Source: Haladaptatus sp. DJG-WS-42 (GTDB lineage Archaea; Halobacteriota; Halobacteria; Halobacteriales; Halococcaceae). From it: a stretch of DNA of 64,000 nt. Position numbers and translations under genes: made by a program. Shown piece after piece: positions 33,174-41,951 of the stretch (the first letter of the stretch is position 1; the number at the start of each line of letters is the position of its first letter). The notes under the pieces were generated by a model. It was not told the DNA's origin, made no database searches, and worked only from the letters and a program-made list of their open reading frames with translations. Location: assembly GCF_037198285.1 (NCBI RefSeq), contig NZ_CP147243.1:186001-250000 (forward strand), in the 5' to 3' direction.

Positions 33174-33302
33174 TTAGCCCTTCCCCCGAACGCGATTGAG
33201 CGCGAGAAGCGCGCCGTAGATGAGAACGCCGCCGACGAACAGGGCGGCGGCAATCGCAAAGGGGCCAAACGTTGCGACAATCGTGTCGAGGAGACCGGCC
33301 AT
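33174..33302 (-). CDS. 42-residue small membrane protein
   Basis: A short gene with host-like codon use: MAGLLDTIVATFG, one strong transmembrane helix (FAIAAALFVGGVLIYGALLAL) and a basic end (NRVRGKG). It resembles a family of tiny haloarchaeal membrane proteins of unknown function. It starts 71 bp from the divergent membrane hydrolase gene and ends 25 bp before the AhpD-like gene, so it may be co-transcribed with the latter. Confidence 0.65.
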   Translation of the reverse strand: MAGLLDTIVATFGPFAIAAALFVGGVLIYGALLALNRVRGKG

Positions 33303-33372
33303 ACCGTGCCTTTGGGTTCCAATGGCAAAGCCAGCCCGGAAGTTTATCTGTGAGAACGCAAATACGCCGGGT

Positions 33373-33834
33373 ATGTACGCGACTGGCCACTACGGCGCGG
33401 CACTCCTCGTCTACGCGCCCCTCGGCGTCGCGCTGGCGCTGAGTGGACAGTTCGAACTCGCGGTTCTCGGTGGGGCGGGGATGCTTGCCTTCGCTACGCT
33501 CCCCGACATCGACATCAGAACACCGCTCATCCCGCATCGTGGCCCGACCCACACTATCCTGTTCGCTCTGCTCGTCGGAGCTGGGCTTGGCTGGGTTACG
33601 CTCCGACTCACCAACCCCACGCTCGCCATCTTCGGGTTCCTCATCGGCGCCCTCTCTATCACCGCCCACCTGCTCGCAGACTGGATTACGCCAATGGGCA
33701 TCAAACCGTTCTGGCCGCTCTCACGACGCAACTACTCGCTCGACCTGACGACGGCAAAAAATCCCGTGGCCAACTACCTGCTGTTCGGGCTTGGCGTGTT
33801 CGTCACGGTCGTCGCATTGCTGGTCATACTCTAA
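33373..33834 (+). CDS. Membrane-bound metal-dependent hydrolase, YdjM/DUF457 family
   Basis: A 153-residue protein with four membrane helices and conserved polar motifs HYGAAL, LPDIDIRTPLIPHRGPTH and HLLADWITPMGIKPFWPLS. These His/Asp patterns match the YdjM family of predicted membrane metal hydrolases. The substrate is unknown. An open frame continues 51 codons upstream, but the ATG giving MYATGHYG is the likely start. Confidence 0.85.
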   Translation: MYATGHYGAALLVYAPLGVALALSGQFELAVLGGAGMLAFATLPDIDIRTPLIPHRGPTHTILFALLVGAGLGWVTLRLTNPTLAIFGFLIGALSITAHLLADWITPMGIKPFWPLSRRNYSLDLTTAKNPVANYLLFGLGVFVTVVALLVIL

Positions 33835-33873
33835 GAACGGAGCGAATCAGCGACCAGACGCGCGTCTGTATGG

Positions 33874-34125
33874 TTAGATGTAGTCGTTTGCTTCGAGCTT
33901 GCCAAGGATGTCGTCGACGAAGGCTTCCGGGCTGTCGTACGGGAAGTCTCCGCCGCTGATTTTCGTGTTGAGCTCCATCGCCGTCATGGAGAAGTCACCA
34001 GACTCGAACTTCGTCGCTGGGCCGTTCGGGAGCGCTGGAACGAGGTCCATCGGGCTGGAAATTGGGTAGTTTGCACCTTCGAAGGCGTCAATCATCTGCT
34101 GGCGAAGTTCTGCTTTGTCTGCCAT
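33874..34125 (-). CDS. MTH865-like family protein
   Basis: An 83-residue helical protein matching the MTH865-like family: ELRQQMIDAFEGANYPISSPMDLVPALPNGPATKFESGDF and then FPYDSPEAFVDDILGKL. The family is archaeal, compact and of unknown function. It is divergent from the AidB-like gene across a 187-bp gap. Confidence 0.85.
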   Translation of the reverse strand: MADKAELRQQMIDAFEGANYPISSPMDLVPALPNGPATKFESGDFSMTAMELNTKISGGDFPYDSPEAFVDDILGKLEANDYI

Positions 34126-34232
34126 AACAAGCTATCACTGGTCCTCCGCAATGAAAAAACATTCGAGAACACCAGTCTTACCCGTTGTTAGGAGTTGTTT
34201 TCACGGCGACGCACTCCCGCAGCCCGCAGCTA

Positions 34233-34261
34233 TTGTTTCGGACGATTTACTGTTGAAACAA
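34233..34261. promoter_or_regulatory. Inverted repeat in the MTH865/AidB-like intergenic gap
   Basis: TTGTTTC (34233-34239) and GAAACAA (34255-34261) form an inverted repeat with a 15-bp spacer, so the arm centres are about two helical turns apart. This suits a dimeric repressor. It lies 52-80 bp upstream of the acyl-CoA dehydrogenase ATG. No regulator gene is adjacent. Confidence 0.4.
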
Positions 34262-34312
34262 CACGAGAAACGGCCACAATGATTTTTGGTAACACACCGA
34301 GAAGAGTCAACC

Positions 34313-36085
34313 ATGTCACATGACTCCGTGGACTACACTCAGTTCGAGGAAGGCCGCCACCTGAACTACTGGGAGCTAGACGAAACCCTCCAGTTCGAGG
34401 CTCGCCGGACGTATCCCGCAGACGAGTTTGAATGGGCAGAACCTCGACTTGGCGAGTTTGGCCACGTCGTTGGCCACACCATCGCGGACAACGCAGACAC
34501 CATCGACAAACACGGTCCTGAACTCAGCACGTACTCGAAACACGGCGAGGTGATAAACGAAGTCGAGTATCACCCGAAACAGGCAGAAAACGAACGGCTC
34601 GCCTACGAGGCGGGCATCGTCGCAGATTCCTTCGAAGCACCCGAGGGTCGCACCTCGCCGCTCTGTCTCACGCACAATCTGACGATGGACCTCCTGCTCT
34701 CGTATGCGGACCCCGGCTTCACCTGTCCGGTAGCGATGACCGCAGGCGTCGCCCTCGTCCTCCAGAAGTTCGGCGACGGCACGACCGAGCAGTTCTACGA
34801 AGGCCTCACGAGCAAGAACCACGATTCGTTGCAGGAGGGCGCGATGTTCCTCACCGAAAAACAGGGCGGAAGCGACGTGGGCGCAAACGAAACCATCGCC
34901 GAGAAAGCGCCGGACGGCACCTACCGGCTCACCGGCGAGAAGTGGTTCTGTTCGAACATCGACGCCCAAGCCACGCTCGCCCTCGCGCGCAGACCTGGCG
35001 CGCCCGAAGGCACGAAAGGGCTTTCGCTGTTTCTCGTCCCCCACCGCCTCGAAAACGGCGACCTGAACGCCGCCATCTACCGCCGCCTGAAGGACAAACT
35101 CGGAACGACGAGCGTTCCCACGGGCGAAGTCGAGTTCCACGGCGCGACGGCCTACCTCATCGGAAAACCCGAACACGGCTTCCGATATATGACCGAGATG
35201 CTCAATTTAGAACGGCTTTCGAACGCCTTTGCCTCGGTGGGCGTGATGGGTCGCTGTCTCCTCGAAAGCAAGATTCACGCCGCAAACCGCGAAGCGTTCG
35301 GCAAACCAATCGACGAGTACCCGCTCATGCGCCGCGATCTCGTGGACATGGCCGTCGATTACGAAGCCGCCGCTGCATTTTCGTTCGAGGCTGCCCGCCA
35401 ACTCGACGTTCGTGAGCGAAATGAGGGCGAGAGAGCCGAGGCCGCGTTCAAAGCCATGCGCGTGCTCGTCCCGATTGCGAAGTACAAAACCGGGCGCATG
35501 GCCGTCGATACAGCCTCCTACGCCTGCGAGATACTCGGCGGCAACGGCTACGTCGAAGCGTTCGTCACCCCACGCCTGCTCCGGGACGCGCAAGTGCTCC
35601 CCATCTGGGAGGGCACCTCAAACATTCTCTCACTCGACGTGCTCCGGGGGATGGCCCGCGAACAGTCCCACGAAAGCGTGATTGCGCTCGTAGAGGGGTG
35701 GCTCGGCAACACCGAACACGCCCATCTCGAACACCTCAAAGCGACCGTCGAAGCCGAGTTCGAATCACTCAGAGCGGCGTTTGCCACCCTCGCCACCGAG
35801 GACGATGAGTACGCCCAGCTGCACGCAAAGCAGCTCGCAGACTACATCTTCGACGTGGTGACCGCCGCGCTCTTGCTCGCGGAGGCGCAGGCGCAACTCG
35901 ATACAGAAGACAACGCGCGCAAAGCCCTCGTCGCAGAACGGTTCATCGAAACTCGATTCGACACCCGCTCGGCGCGTGGACTTACTTCAGGGAGCCGCTT
36001 TGCTGTCGAACACTTTGCTGCAATCGTCCGTTACGCCGCGGTCGAACCCGACGCGCTCGTCGAATCGACGCCAGCAGACGACTAA
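34313..36085 (+). CDS. Acyl-CoA dehydrogenase, AidB-like
   Basis: A 590-residue flavoenzyme. The FAD/substrate regions are MFLTEKQGGSDVGANET, YRLTGEKWFCSNID and LNLERLSNAFASVGVMGR, and the C-terminal ILGGNGYVE...LPIWEGTSNILSLDVLRGM resembles E. coli AidB, an alkylation-response protein. It is longer than ordinary acyl-CoA dehydrogenases and lacks visible beta-oxidation neighbours, which also fits AidB relatives. The reaction is oxidation of acyl-CoA or a similar substrate, and a DNA-protection role is inference. The frame extends nine codons upstream, but MSHDSVDYTQ is preferred. Confidence 0.87.
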   Translation: MSHDSVDYTQFEEGRHLNYWELDETLQFEARRTYPADEFEWAEPRLGEFGHVVGHTIADNADTIDKHGPELSTYSKHGEVINEVEYHPKQAENERLAYEAGIVADSFEAPEGRTSPLCLTHNLTMDLLLSYADPGFTCPVAMTAGVALVLQKFGDGTTEQFYEGLTSKNHDSLQEGAMFLTEKQGGSDVGANETIAEKAPDGTYRLTGEKWFCSNIDAQATLALARRPGAPEGTKGLSLFLVPHRLENGDLNAAIYRRLKDKLGTTSVPTGEVEFHGATAYLIGKPEHGFRYMTEMLNLERLSNAFASVGVMGRCLLESKIHAANREAFGKPIDEYPLMRRDLVDMAVDYEAAAAFSFEAARQLDVRERNEGERAEAAFKAMRVLVPIAKYKTGRMAVDTASYACEILGGNGYVEAFVTPRLLRDAQVLPIWEGTSNILSLDVLRGMAREQSHESVIALVEGWLGNTEHAHLEHLKATVEAEFESLRAAFATLATEDDEYAQLHAKQLADYIFDVVTAALLLAEAQAQLDTEDNARKALVAERFIETRFDTRSARGLTSGSRFAVEHFAAIVRYAAVEPDALVESTPADD

Positions 36086-37285
36086 TCAGGTCGAAAGCGA
36101 CGCGCCTGCACCCAGAATTAGCAAGCCACCAACGGTCAGCAGGGCGAGGCCGGGGACGAACGAATCGGTTGTGGTTTCGAGCGAGCCGATGAGAAATGGA
36201 CCCAGAAACCCACCGATTTCGCCGACAGTGAACACGAGGCCGACCGCCGTCCCCGTAAGCTCCGGGCCGACGCCGTCTAACTCGACTGGGATGGCGCGTA
36301 CGAGCGGCGATAGCGCGCCGATGCCGATGCCGATGACGAGTGCTCCGGCAACCGCAGCCGTGCCACCGAGCCCGGGAATCCACATGCCGAGCGAGCCTGC
36401 GGTCGTGACCACACCAATAGCTAACACGATTTTGCGATACGAAAGCCGTGACACGAACAGCGGGATGGCGAGTGCGCCGAGGATTTGTGCGCCGACCATG
36501 CCGCTCGTGATCGTCGCCGCGAGCGTCGGGGCAATGCCTCGATATTCGAGAATCGTCGCGAGCCAGCCCTGAATCCCGTGGAGGATGAACAGGTACATCG
36601 TCCCGATGACGATAACGCTCAGCATCCCCGGCGTGGTGAGCACCGCGCGAACGTTGGTGCGCGCAGAGTTGTGTTCGTCTGCGGGAGGCGCGTCGAGGTC
36701 GGCCCCGTTCGTTCCGCGCGTGACGAGAAACCAGCCGACGGAGAAAGCGATGCAGGCGACGCCACCCCAGAAAAAGACGGGGCGCCAGCCGCCGAGAAGT
36801 GGGCCGAGCACCCCGCGGCCGAGCGAGAACGCCGCCGCGACGCCGAGATACGACCCAATCATGTAGACCGAGGAGGCAACGCCGACGCGCTCTGCGGTAT
36901 AGATTTTCGAGACGAGTTTTGGGAGGCCAAAGGTGATGCCCGTCCCGCCGACACCGAGCAACAGCGTGGGGAGCAACAGCGTCCAAAAGTCGGTCGCATA
37001 GCCACGGAAAATCTGGGCAACTCCGAAAATTACGAGCGCGAGGCCGACGCTCCGGCGCGGGCCGATGCGGTCTACGATGACGCCGCTCATCACCGAGAGC
37101 GGGATGTAGGAGAGTGGAATCGCACCGGCCAGAAACCCAGCTTCAGCAGACGTGAGCGTAAGCTCGGTCGAAATCGGGACGAGAAACGCGGGCAACGAAA
37201 ACCAGACGAACATCAACGCGAGGTACGCGAGACTCCCGAGCGCGAGGAGCCCAGCAGAGCGTCGCGAAGCCATAGACTGTGCCAT
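36086..37285 (-). CDS. Major facilitator superfamily transporter
   Basis: A roughly 399-residue twelve-helix transporter. The helix 2-3 loop GVIVDRIGPRRSVG is the MFS motif A, and AGFLAGAIPLSYIPLSV belongs to helix 2. It is most like oxalate/formate-type or nitrate-type uptake MFS proteins by general pattern, but the substrate cannot be assigned. A TTG eleven codons upstream exists; the ATG giving MAQSMASRR is preferred, with another ATG four codons later. It converges on the AidB-like gene with no gap. Confidence 0.87.
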   Translation of the reverse strand: MAQSMASRRSAGLLALGSLAYLALMFVWFSLPAFLVPISTELTLTSAEAGFLAGAIPLSYIPLSVMSGVIVDRIGPRRSVGLALVIFGVAQIFRGYATDFWTLLLPTLLLGVGGTGITFGLPKLVSKIYTAERVGVASSVYMIGSYLGVAAAFSLGRGVLGPLLGGWRPVFFWGGVACIAFSVGWFLVTRGTNGADLDAPPADEHNSARTNVRAVLTTPGMLSVIVIGTMYLFILHGIQGWLATILEYRGIAPTLAATITSGMVGAQILGALAIPLFVSRLSYRKIVLAIGVVTTAGSLGMWIPGLGGTAAVAGALVIGIGIGALSPLVRAIPVELDGVGPELTGTAVGLVFTVGEIGGFLGPFLIGSLETTTDSFVPGLALLTVGGLLILGAGASLST

Positions 37286-37345
37286 CAATACCCACTCGTC
37301 GGAGTCGTCCCTAATCAAACAGCGGGTGGCGGCAGACCCGACGAC

Positions 37346-38593
37346 TTAGCGGGGGGTTTGGGTGCCCCACTTGTCGAGAGCGACTTTCAGCTCGGGGTGC
37401 GTTTCTGCGTACTCGGCGAGCGAGATGCCCTCCATCGAGGCATCGACCGACTGTCGGAACGCCTTCGCGCCCGCGGCGGTGCCGTCCGGGTGGCCGTGGA
37501 TGCCGCCACCGGCTTGGATGATGAGATTCGAACCGAGACGGTTGATGAGTTCGTCCACGATGCCGGGGTGCAGACCGCCTGAGGCCACCGGCAACACGTC
37601 GTTCATGCCGTAGAGATCTGACTGGAGCCAGTCGTTGATGCCTGCGGTGTCTTCGTTTTCGAGCTTGCCCAAGTCCGCGGTTCCCGTGTGGATGTGGTCG
37701 ACGCCGACGAGCCGCGAGATTTGTGCGAGGACGCGCATCGAGACGCCTTGGTCTGGGTGGCGGTCGAACGCGGCGTGCATCGCGCGGTGGGCGTGGATGG
37801 CGAGGCCCAAGTCCTCACAGCGTCGGCGCACGGTCTGGACGCTCGCCCAGCCCGCGGTCACGACGTCGACCATGACGAACTTCCCGCCGTGGTCTGCGAC
37901 GAACTCGGCGCGTCGGAGCATCTCGTCGGTCTCTGCGGTGATATTCACGAGATAGTCTTTGCGCTCTCCGGTCTCTTCTTGGGCTTTGTCGCGGAGTTCG
38001 AGCGACCGCGCGACGCGTTCTTCGAACGGGTTGAACACTTGGTCGGTGAGGTTCTCGTCGTCTTTAAGCAAATCAACGCCACCCATCCACGCGTCGTAGC
38101 CGATTTGCGCGTGCGATTCGGTGTGGAGGCCGACTTTCGGCTTCGGGACGGTCGCCGTGACGGGACGGCCGTGAGCCGACAAGAGCTCCGTGGCGACCGA
38201 CGAGCCGAACTGCGGCCCTGCGAAGCCTTCGACGATGGCTTCCGGCCACTCACAGTCTTCGAGGCGGATGGAATCGACCGCCTTCATCCCCATGATGTTC
38301 CCCGCGATACAGGAGAGAATCTGTGGCATGTTCCCCGGCTCGAACAGCGCCTCGGGGTAGGCGACGCGAACCGTGTTCCCTGAGAGGTCAAAGGCGGTGG
38401 CGCTGAGTTCGGTCACGCCGGCTTCGACCTGTAACTCGGCCCACGTCCCGTTCGAACTCTCGGAGGCGACCCGCGCGGCGGCGTCCTCCATGCTCATCCC
38501 CTCGCCGGGGCGGAGCGTGAAGGTGCAGACAAGGTCAGTGTCTACGGGTTCGTAGTCGAGGTCGAGGAAGTCTGAATACTCAATCCCTGTCAT
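37346..38593 (-). CDS. rbcL: Ribulose-bisphosphate carboxylase, archaeal form III
   Basis: A 415-residue RuBisCO large subunit without a small-subunit gene. Active-site pieces are all present: KPKVGLHTE (Lys151), the carbamylated lysine and Mg ligands in GGVDLLKDDEN (Lys177, Asp179, Glu180), HAHRAMHAAF, the loop-6 lysine in GTADLGKLE, and the phosphate site SGGLHPG. Form III enzymes use ribulose bisphosphate from nucleoside breakdown (AMP or pentose-bisphosphate pathway) and feed 3-phosphoglycerate to central metabolism. The partner AMP phosphorylase and ribose-1,5-bisphosphate isomerase genes are not in this window. Confidence 0.94.
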   Translation of the reverse strand: MTGIEYSDFLDLDYEPVDTDLVCTFTLRPGEGMSMEDAAARVASESSNGTWAELQVEAGVTELSATAFDLSGNTVRVAYPEALFEPGNMPQILSCIAGNIMGMKAVDSIRLEDCEWPEAIVEGFAGPQFGSSVATELLSAHGRPVTATVPKPKVGLHTESHAQIGYDAWMGGVDLLKDDENLTDQVFNPFEERVARSLELRDKAQEETGERKDYLVNITAETDEMLRRAEFVADHGGKFVMVDVVTAGWASVQTVRRRCEDLGLAIHAHRAMHAAFDRHPDQGVSMRVLAQISRLVGVDHIHTGTADLGKLENEDTAGINDWLQSDLYGMNDVLPVASGGLHPGIVDELINRLGSNLIIQAGGGIHGHPDGTAAGAKAFRQSVDASMEGISLAEYAETHPELKVALDKWGTQTPR

Positions 38594-38615
38594 ACCCCTA
38601 ACATTCTACCCCCGA

Positions 38616-38623
38616 GTGTATAG
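38616..38623 (-). promoter_or_regulatory. TATA box of the form III RuBisCO gene
   Basis: On the minus strand CTATACAC lies 22-30 bp ahead of the ATG at 38593, fitting a leaderless haloarchaeal promoter. The rest of the gap to 38783 is AT-rich near 38720-38770 and serves the protease gene; no further gene is seen in it. Confidence 0.45.
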
Positions 38624-38783
38624 CGTTTGTTGCGACTCAGGTCGCGTTATTCTCCAACGAACCGCTGCGGAGGAAAGTGTGGTCGTGACGTGAACACACC
38701 AATCCTGACTCCGCTGACAACGAAAGGAGAAAACTCCAACAAAACAGAACATTCAAAAATGACGATATGAAAATGGTTGGCAG

Positions 38784-39599
38784 ATGGCAAACAAGCAACA
38801 CCGCAGGCAGTTTCTCCGCACCGCGGGGCTCACAACTCTTGGCCTCCTCGCAGGATGTACTGGAAGCTCACCTTCTACTCAACAGACACAATCCACAGTC
38901 ACAACCTCGCAAACACAAACTAAATCCACATCGAAAGAATCCGTCGAACACGACCATCAGAACAGCAATACCGTTGACTTCTCGGACGAAACGCTCGAAC
39001 AAGCACGAGCCATCGGGAAGACCGTCCAGAAATCCGTGGTCAAACTCACGAATGGCAGTACCGGTGGGACGGGATGGATCATCGAAGACGGATACATCAT
39101 GACCAACTCTCACGTCGTCCTCAATTCGGAAACGATGGCTGTCGAAACGTTCGATGGCAACACCGGAACTGCAACTCGTGTTGGCTACCATCAGAACATG
39201 GTTCCTGACATCGCATTGATGAAGACGGAGATAGAGACGCCAGCGCCACTGCCGGTGAAAACCGATGTCGATGTGTCGAAAGGCGACCCGGTTTTGATGG
39301 TCGGCCATCCGGGAAGCGTTGGCGACTGGGTGATTAGCGTGGGTCGATACGACTCATACCAGCAAGGGATCAATTGGGTGCTTTCTGACATTCCAACGAA
39401 AAGCGGAAACAGCGGCTCACCGCTGGTGACACTGGACGGCGTCGTGATTGGCTGCGTTAGTGGGGAATCGAAGGTGGGTGGCCAGAGCGGTGGTGTCGAT
39501 CGGCCAGAGAAAGTGTACACCGAGTTCCCAGAGCCTGAAACGAAGACCACCGCCACACCGTCAGAAACGATCCAGAGGTGGGTTGGCGAGTGGAAATAG
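38784..39599 (+). CDS. Tat-exported lipoprotein, HtrA-like trypsin-fold serine protease
   Basis: A 271-residue protease on the outer membrane face. The signal HRRQFLRTAGLTTLGLLAGCTGS has a Tat motif and a lipobox Cys25, followed by a Ser/Thr/Gln-rich linker. The S1 catalytic triad is His110 (MTNSHVV), Asp142 (PDIALM) and Ser210 (KSGNSGSPL). No PDZ domain follows, unlike classic HtrA. Base composition is a little more AT-rich than its neighbours at the 5' end. It is probably a surface quality-control or processing enzyme. Confidence 0.88.
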   Translation: MANKQHRRQFLRTAGLTTLGLLAGCTGSSPSTQQTQSTVTTSQTQTKSTSKESVEHDHQNSNTVDFSDETLEQARAIGKTVQKSVVKLTNGSTGGTGWIIEDGYIMTNSHVVLNSETMAVETFDGNTGTATRVGYHQNMVPDIALMKTEIETPAPLPVKTDVDVSKGDPVLMVGHPGSVGDWVISVGRYDSYQQGINWVLSDIPTKSGNSGSPLVTLDGVVIGCVSGESKVGGQSGGVDRPEKVYTEFPEPETKTTATPSETIQRWVGEWK

Positions 39600-39671
39600 G
39601 TCGTTCCCGAAACGCCCCCCGAACGCTCTGTGGCCCGGTGTTTCCGAGTCGGCGTGTTTGGTAGGACGGAA

Positions 39672-39887
39672 TCAGTACGTCGGTTCTTGCAGCTGTCGCA
39701 GCCCCCACGCCATGAGCACGTTGCTCGCAATTGCGGCGAGGGCGACGACGGGAACCGCTTGGACGAGATACGACGTGTCCCATAGCACGATTGAGACGGC
39801 GATGAGCAACGCAAGCTAGATGATGACGTTTACTGTCAACAGGTCGGTTCCACCTTCTCCGACGAATCGTGCAACTCGGTGTTCCAT
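39672..39887 (-). pseudogene. Small membrane-protein gene interrupted by an amber codon
   Basis: A 71-codon frame from ATG at 39887 to TGA at 39672 would encode MEHRVARFVGEGGTDLLTVN, a hydrophobic helix (LALLIAVSIVLWDTSYLV), a second helix (VPVVALAAIASNVLMAWGL) and a polar tail. Codon 24 is TAG (39816-39818). Codon use is host-like on both sides, so this looks like a recent nonsense mutation. Restart after the stop at an internal GTG or ATG would give only a truncated product. Haloarchaea are not known to use pyrrolysine. Confidence 0.6.
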
Positions 39888-39979
39888 AATCCGTAGACGG
39901 GAGCAGACAGCATAATACGTGCTGACGAGTAGTGGAAGGTGGGCCGAAAAATTGCGGAAACTGAATCAACCGAGCCGAC

Positions 39980-40564
39980 TCAGTCGTCTGCGGCCGCTGT
40001 CTCTTTGTGCTCGATGGTCGTTCCCAGTACGTCTAAGAACTGGGCGAGCCATTCCTGGTGATCTGGCCACGCTTGGCCCGTGACGAGGTTCCCATCGGTC
40101 GTCACGCTGTCTTCCCATTCCCCGCCCGCAGCGAGTACGTCCGGTTTCACGGCGGGATACGAGGTGCAGTGTTTCCCAGAGAGGACGTCCGCGGCGGCGA
40201 GAATCTGCGGGCCGTGACAGAGCGCGGCGATTGGTTTGTTCGCCGTGGCGAAGTGCCGGACGATGTCGAGGACATCCTCGTTCAGCCGCAGATACTCGGG
40301 CGCGCGCCCGCCGGGGATGACGAGCGCGTCGTAATCGGCCGGGTCGACGTCCGCAAACGTCGCGTTCAGCGCGAAATTGTGGCCGGGCTTTTCGGTGTAC
40401 GTTTGGTCGCCTTCGAAGTCGTGAATGGCCGTCTTCACGGTGTCGCCGTCTGCCTTCTCTGGGCAGACCGCGTGAACCTCGTGGCCCACCATCTGGAGGG
40501 CCTGGAACGGCACCATCACTTCGTAGTCTTCGACAAAATCGCCGGTGAGTTCGAGAATGTTCAT
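39980..40564 (-). CDS. DJ-1/PfpI family protein
   Basis: A 194-residue class-I glutamine-amidotransferase-like protein. The nucleophile elbow is [12 protein letters not shown] with the reactive Cys, and an upstream Glu lies in [12 protein letters not shown]. Family members include proteases, glyoxalases and deglycases; here a stress-related protein-repair role is possible, not shown. An upstream ATG adds ten Cys-containing residues, but [10 protein letters not shown] is the likely start. The gene is probably monocistronic. Confidence 0.88.
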   Translation of the reverse strand: MNILELTGDFVEDYEVMVPFQALQMVGHEVHAVCPEKADGDTVKTAIHDFEGDQTYTEKPGHNFALNATFADVDPADYDALVIPGGRAPEYLRLNEDVLDIVRHFATANKPIAALCHGPQILAAADVLSGKHCTSYPAVKPDVLAAGGEWEDSVTTDGNLVTGQAWPDHQEWLAQFLDVLGTTIEHKETAAADD

Positions 40565-40632
40565 GTTCTCCACCGTGCACCCCTCTGTGCACACCTACTG
40601 TATGTGCATCGCTCCCAATAAACGTAAACGTC

Positions 40633-41412
40633 TCAGAGAACTTCGTCGATGTCCGCGAGCGAGTCGATGACGTAATCGGGTTCGACCGCTACTGCATCTC
40701 GGTTTTCGGCCGTCGTCACGCCCGAGCGCACGAGCACCGTCGTCATCCCGACGCGAGCGCCCATGGTGATGTCCGTGTGGAGGCTGTCACCGATGACGAG
40801 ACACTCTTCTGGTTCGACGCCAAGGCGCGACAGTGCTAACTCGGCGGCTTCCTCGGAAGGCTTGCCGAGAACGTGGTCGACCGGGCGTTCTGCGACGCCT
40901 TCGATGGCGTGAATGATGGCTCCAGAGCCGGGAATCAGTCGCCCATCGCCGATAGGAACTCGCCGGTCTGGGTCGGTGCCAATGAACGCCGCGCCCGCCT
41001 GAATCGCCCAGAGCGCACTGGTGAGTTTTCGGTAGTCGAACGCCTTGTCCCACGACCCGACCAGCACGTCTGCGGCCTGCGGGTCGTCGGTGAGCGTGAC
41101 TCCGGCAGCTTCGAACTGGGCGATGAGCCCGGGGTCGCCGATGACGAACACCTCGCCGTCTGCGTAGTTCGCGGTGAGATACGACGCGGTGACGGTCGCC
41201 GAGGACGCAATCTCGGCTTCGGCGACCGAGAGGCCGTGACCAGCAAGTCGCGTTTTGTATTCCGCTGGCGATTTCGTGGGGTTGTTCGAGAAAAAGACGA
41301 GGTTCAACCCTTCGCGTCGGAGGTGGTCGATACCGCCGCCAACGCCGGGAATCAGGTCGTCGCCTCGGTACACTGTCCCGTCCAAGTCTACGACGGCCCC
41401 GCGATAGGTCAT
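40633..41412 (-). CDS. HAD-IIA family hydrolase (phosphatase)
   Basis: A 259-residue HAD phosphatase of the NagD/phosphoglycolate type. Motif I is VVDLDGTVYRG (nucleophile Asp and acid/base Asp), motif II is FFSNNPTKS, the lysine motif is around GKPSEEA, and motif IV is CLVIGDSLHTDI. The C2 cap sits between residues about 80 and 180. It removes phosphate from a small metabolite of unknown identity. The frame is open 28 codons upstream; MTYRGAVVDL is preferred. Confidence 0.9.
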   Translation of the reverse strand: MTYRGAVVDLDGTVYRGDDLIPGVGGGIDHLRREGLNLVFFSNNPTKSPAEYKTRLAGHGLSVAEAEIASSATVTASYLTANYADGEVFVIGDPGLIAQFEAAGVTLTDDPQAADVLVGSWDKAFDYRKLTSALWAIQAGAAFIGTDPDRRVPIGDGRLIPGSGAIIHAIEGVAERPVDHVLGKPSEEAAELALSRLGVEPEECLVIGDSLHTDITMGARVGMTTVLVRSGVTTAENRDAVAVEPDYVIDSLADIDEVL

Positions 41413-41458
41413 TACCCGTCGTAGGCACGCCGGATGATTAACTCCAAGGGTCACACCA

Positions 41459-41872
41459 TTATTCGAACCAACAGCGCGCGTGAAGGTCTTTTTCAAGCAT
41501 GAACGAATCCGCCCGATAGAACAGGAAAGCGTACTCCTTTACGAACCCATCCGAGGTCGGCCCAGAGTAGATGACGCCTTCGAGGACGACCTGTGAATCG
41601 GGTTCCGTGGGAGCGATGACGCGACCGTGTGCGGACATCGCGCCTTCGCGTTCAGGGTCGGCCTCAGCGTAGCGTTCCATGAACGCAACCATTTCTTCCA
41701 TCGCCGGTGACCGACCGCTTCGTTCGTCAGGATTCATGTAGCGCTGGTTGAGGAGGGCACGGGCGTCTGCGGGCGACAGCCCCTCGAATTTCACCTCGGG
41801 GGTGGTGGCGCTCCAGTCGATTTCGTGGCCGAAGATGATGCGTTCGCGGCCAGCATCCGTCGCGAGGTTCAC
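41459..41872 (-). CDS. Conserved haloarchaeal protein of unknown function
   Basis: A 137-residue acidic protein starting at GTG (VNLATDAGRERIIFG) with host-like codon use. It has a central FEGLSPADARALLNQRYMNPDERSG segment and a beta-rich C-terminal half ending FYRADSFMLEKDLHARCWFE. I do not recognise the family. The longer open frame upstream is shadow of the methyltransferase. It is divergent from the methyltransferase across about 80 bp. Confidence 0.65.
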   Translation of the reverse strand: MNLATDAGRERIIFGHEIDWSATTPEVKFEGLSPADARALLNQRYMNPDERSGRSPAMEEMVAFMERYAEADPEREGAMSAHGRVIAPTEPDSQVVLEGVIYSGPTSDGFVKEYAFLFYRADSFMLEKDLHARCWFE

Positions 41873-41951
41873 ACGACTGGTTGGGCGCGAGAGGAAATGG
41901 CGGTTTCCCGGTCGCCCAAATCTAGATAATCTCGCTCTGCGAAGTCTGCCC

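Noticed and set aside
39816-39818. Pyrrolysine at the in-frame TAG
   Set aside because: No pyl genes are visible and haloarchaea are not known to use pyrrolysine; a nonsense mutation is simpler.
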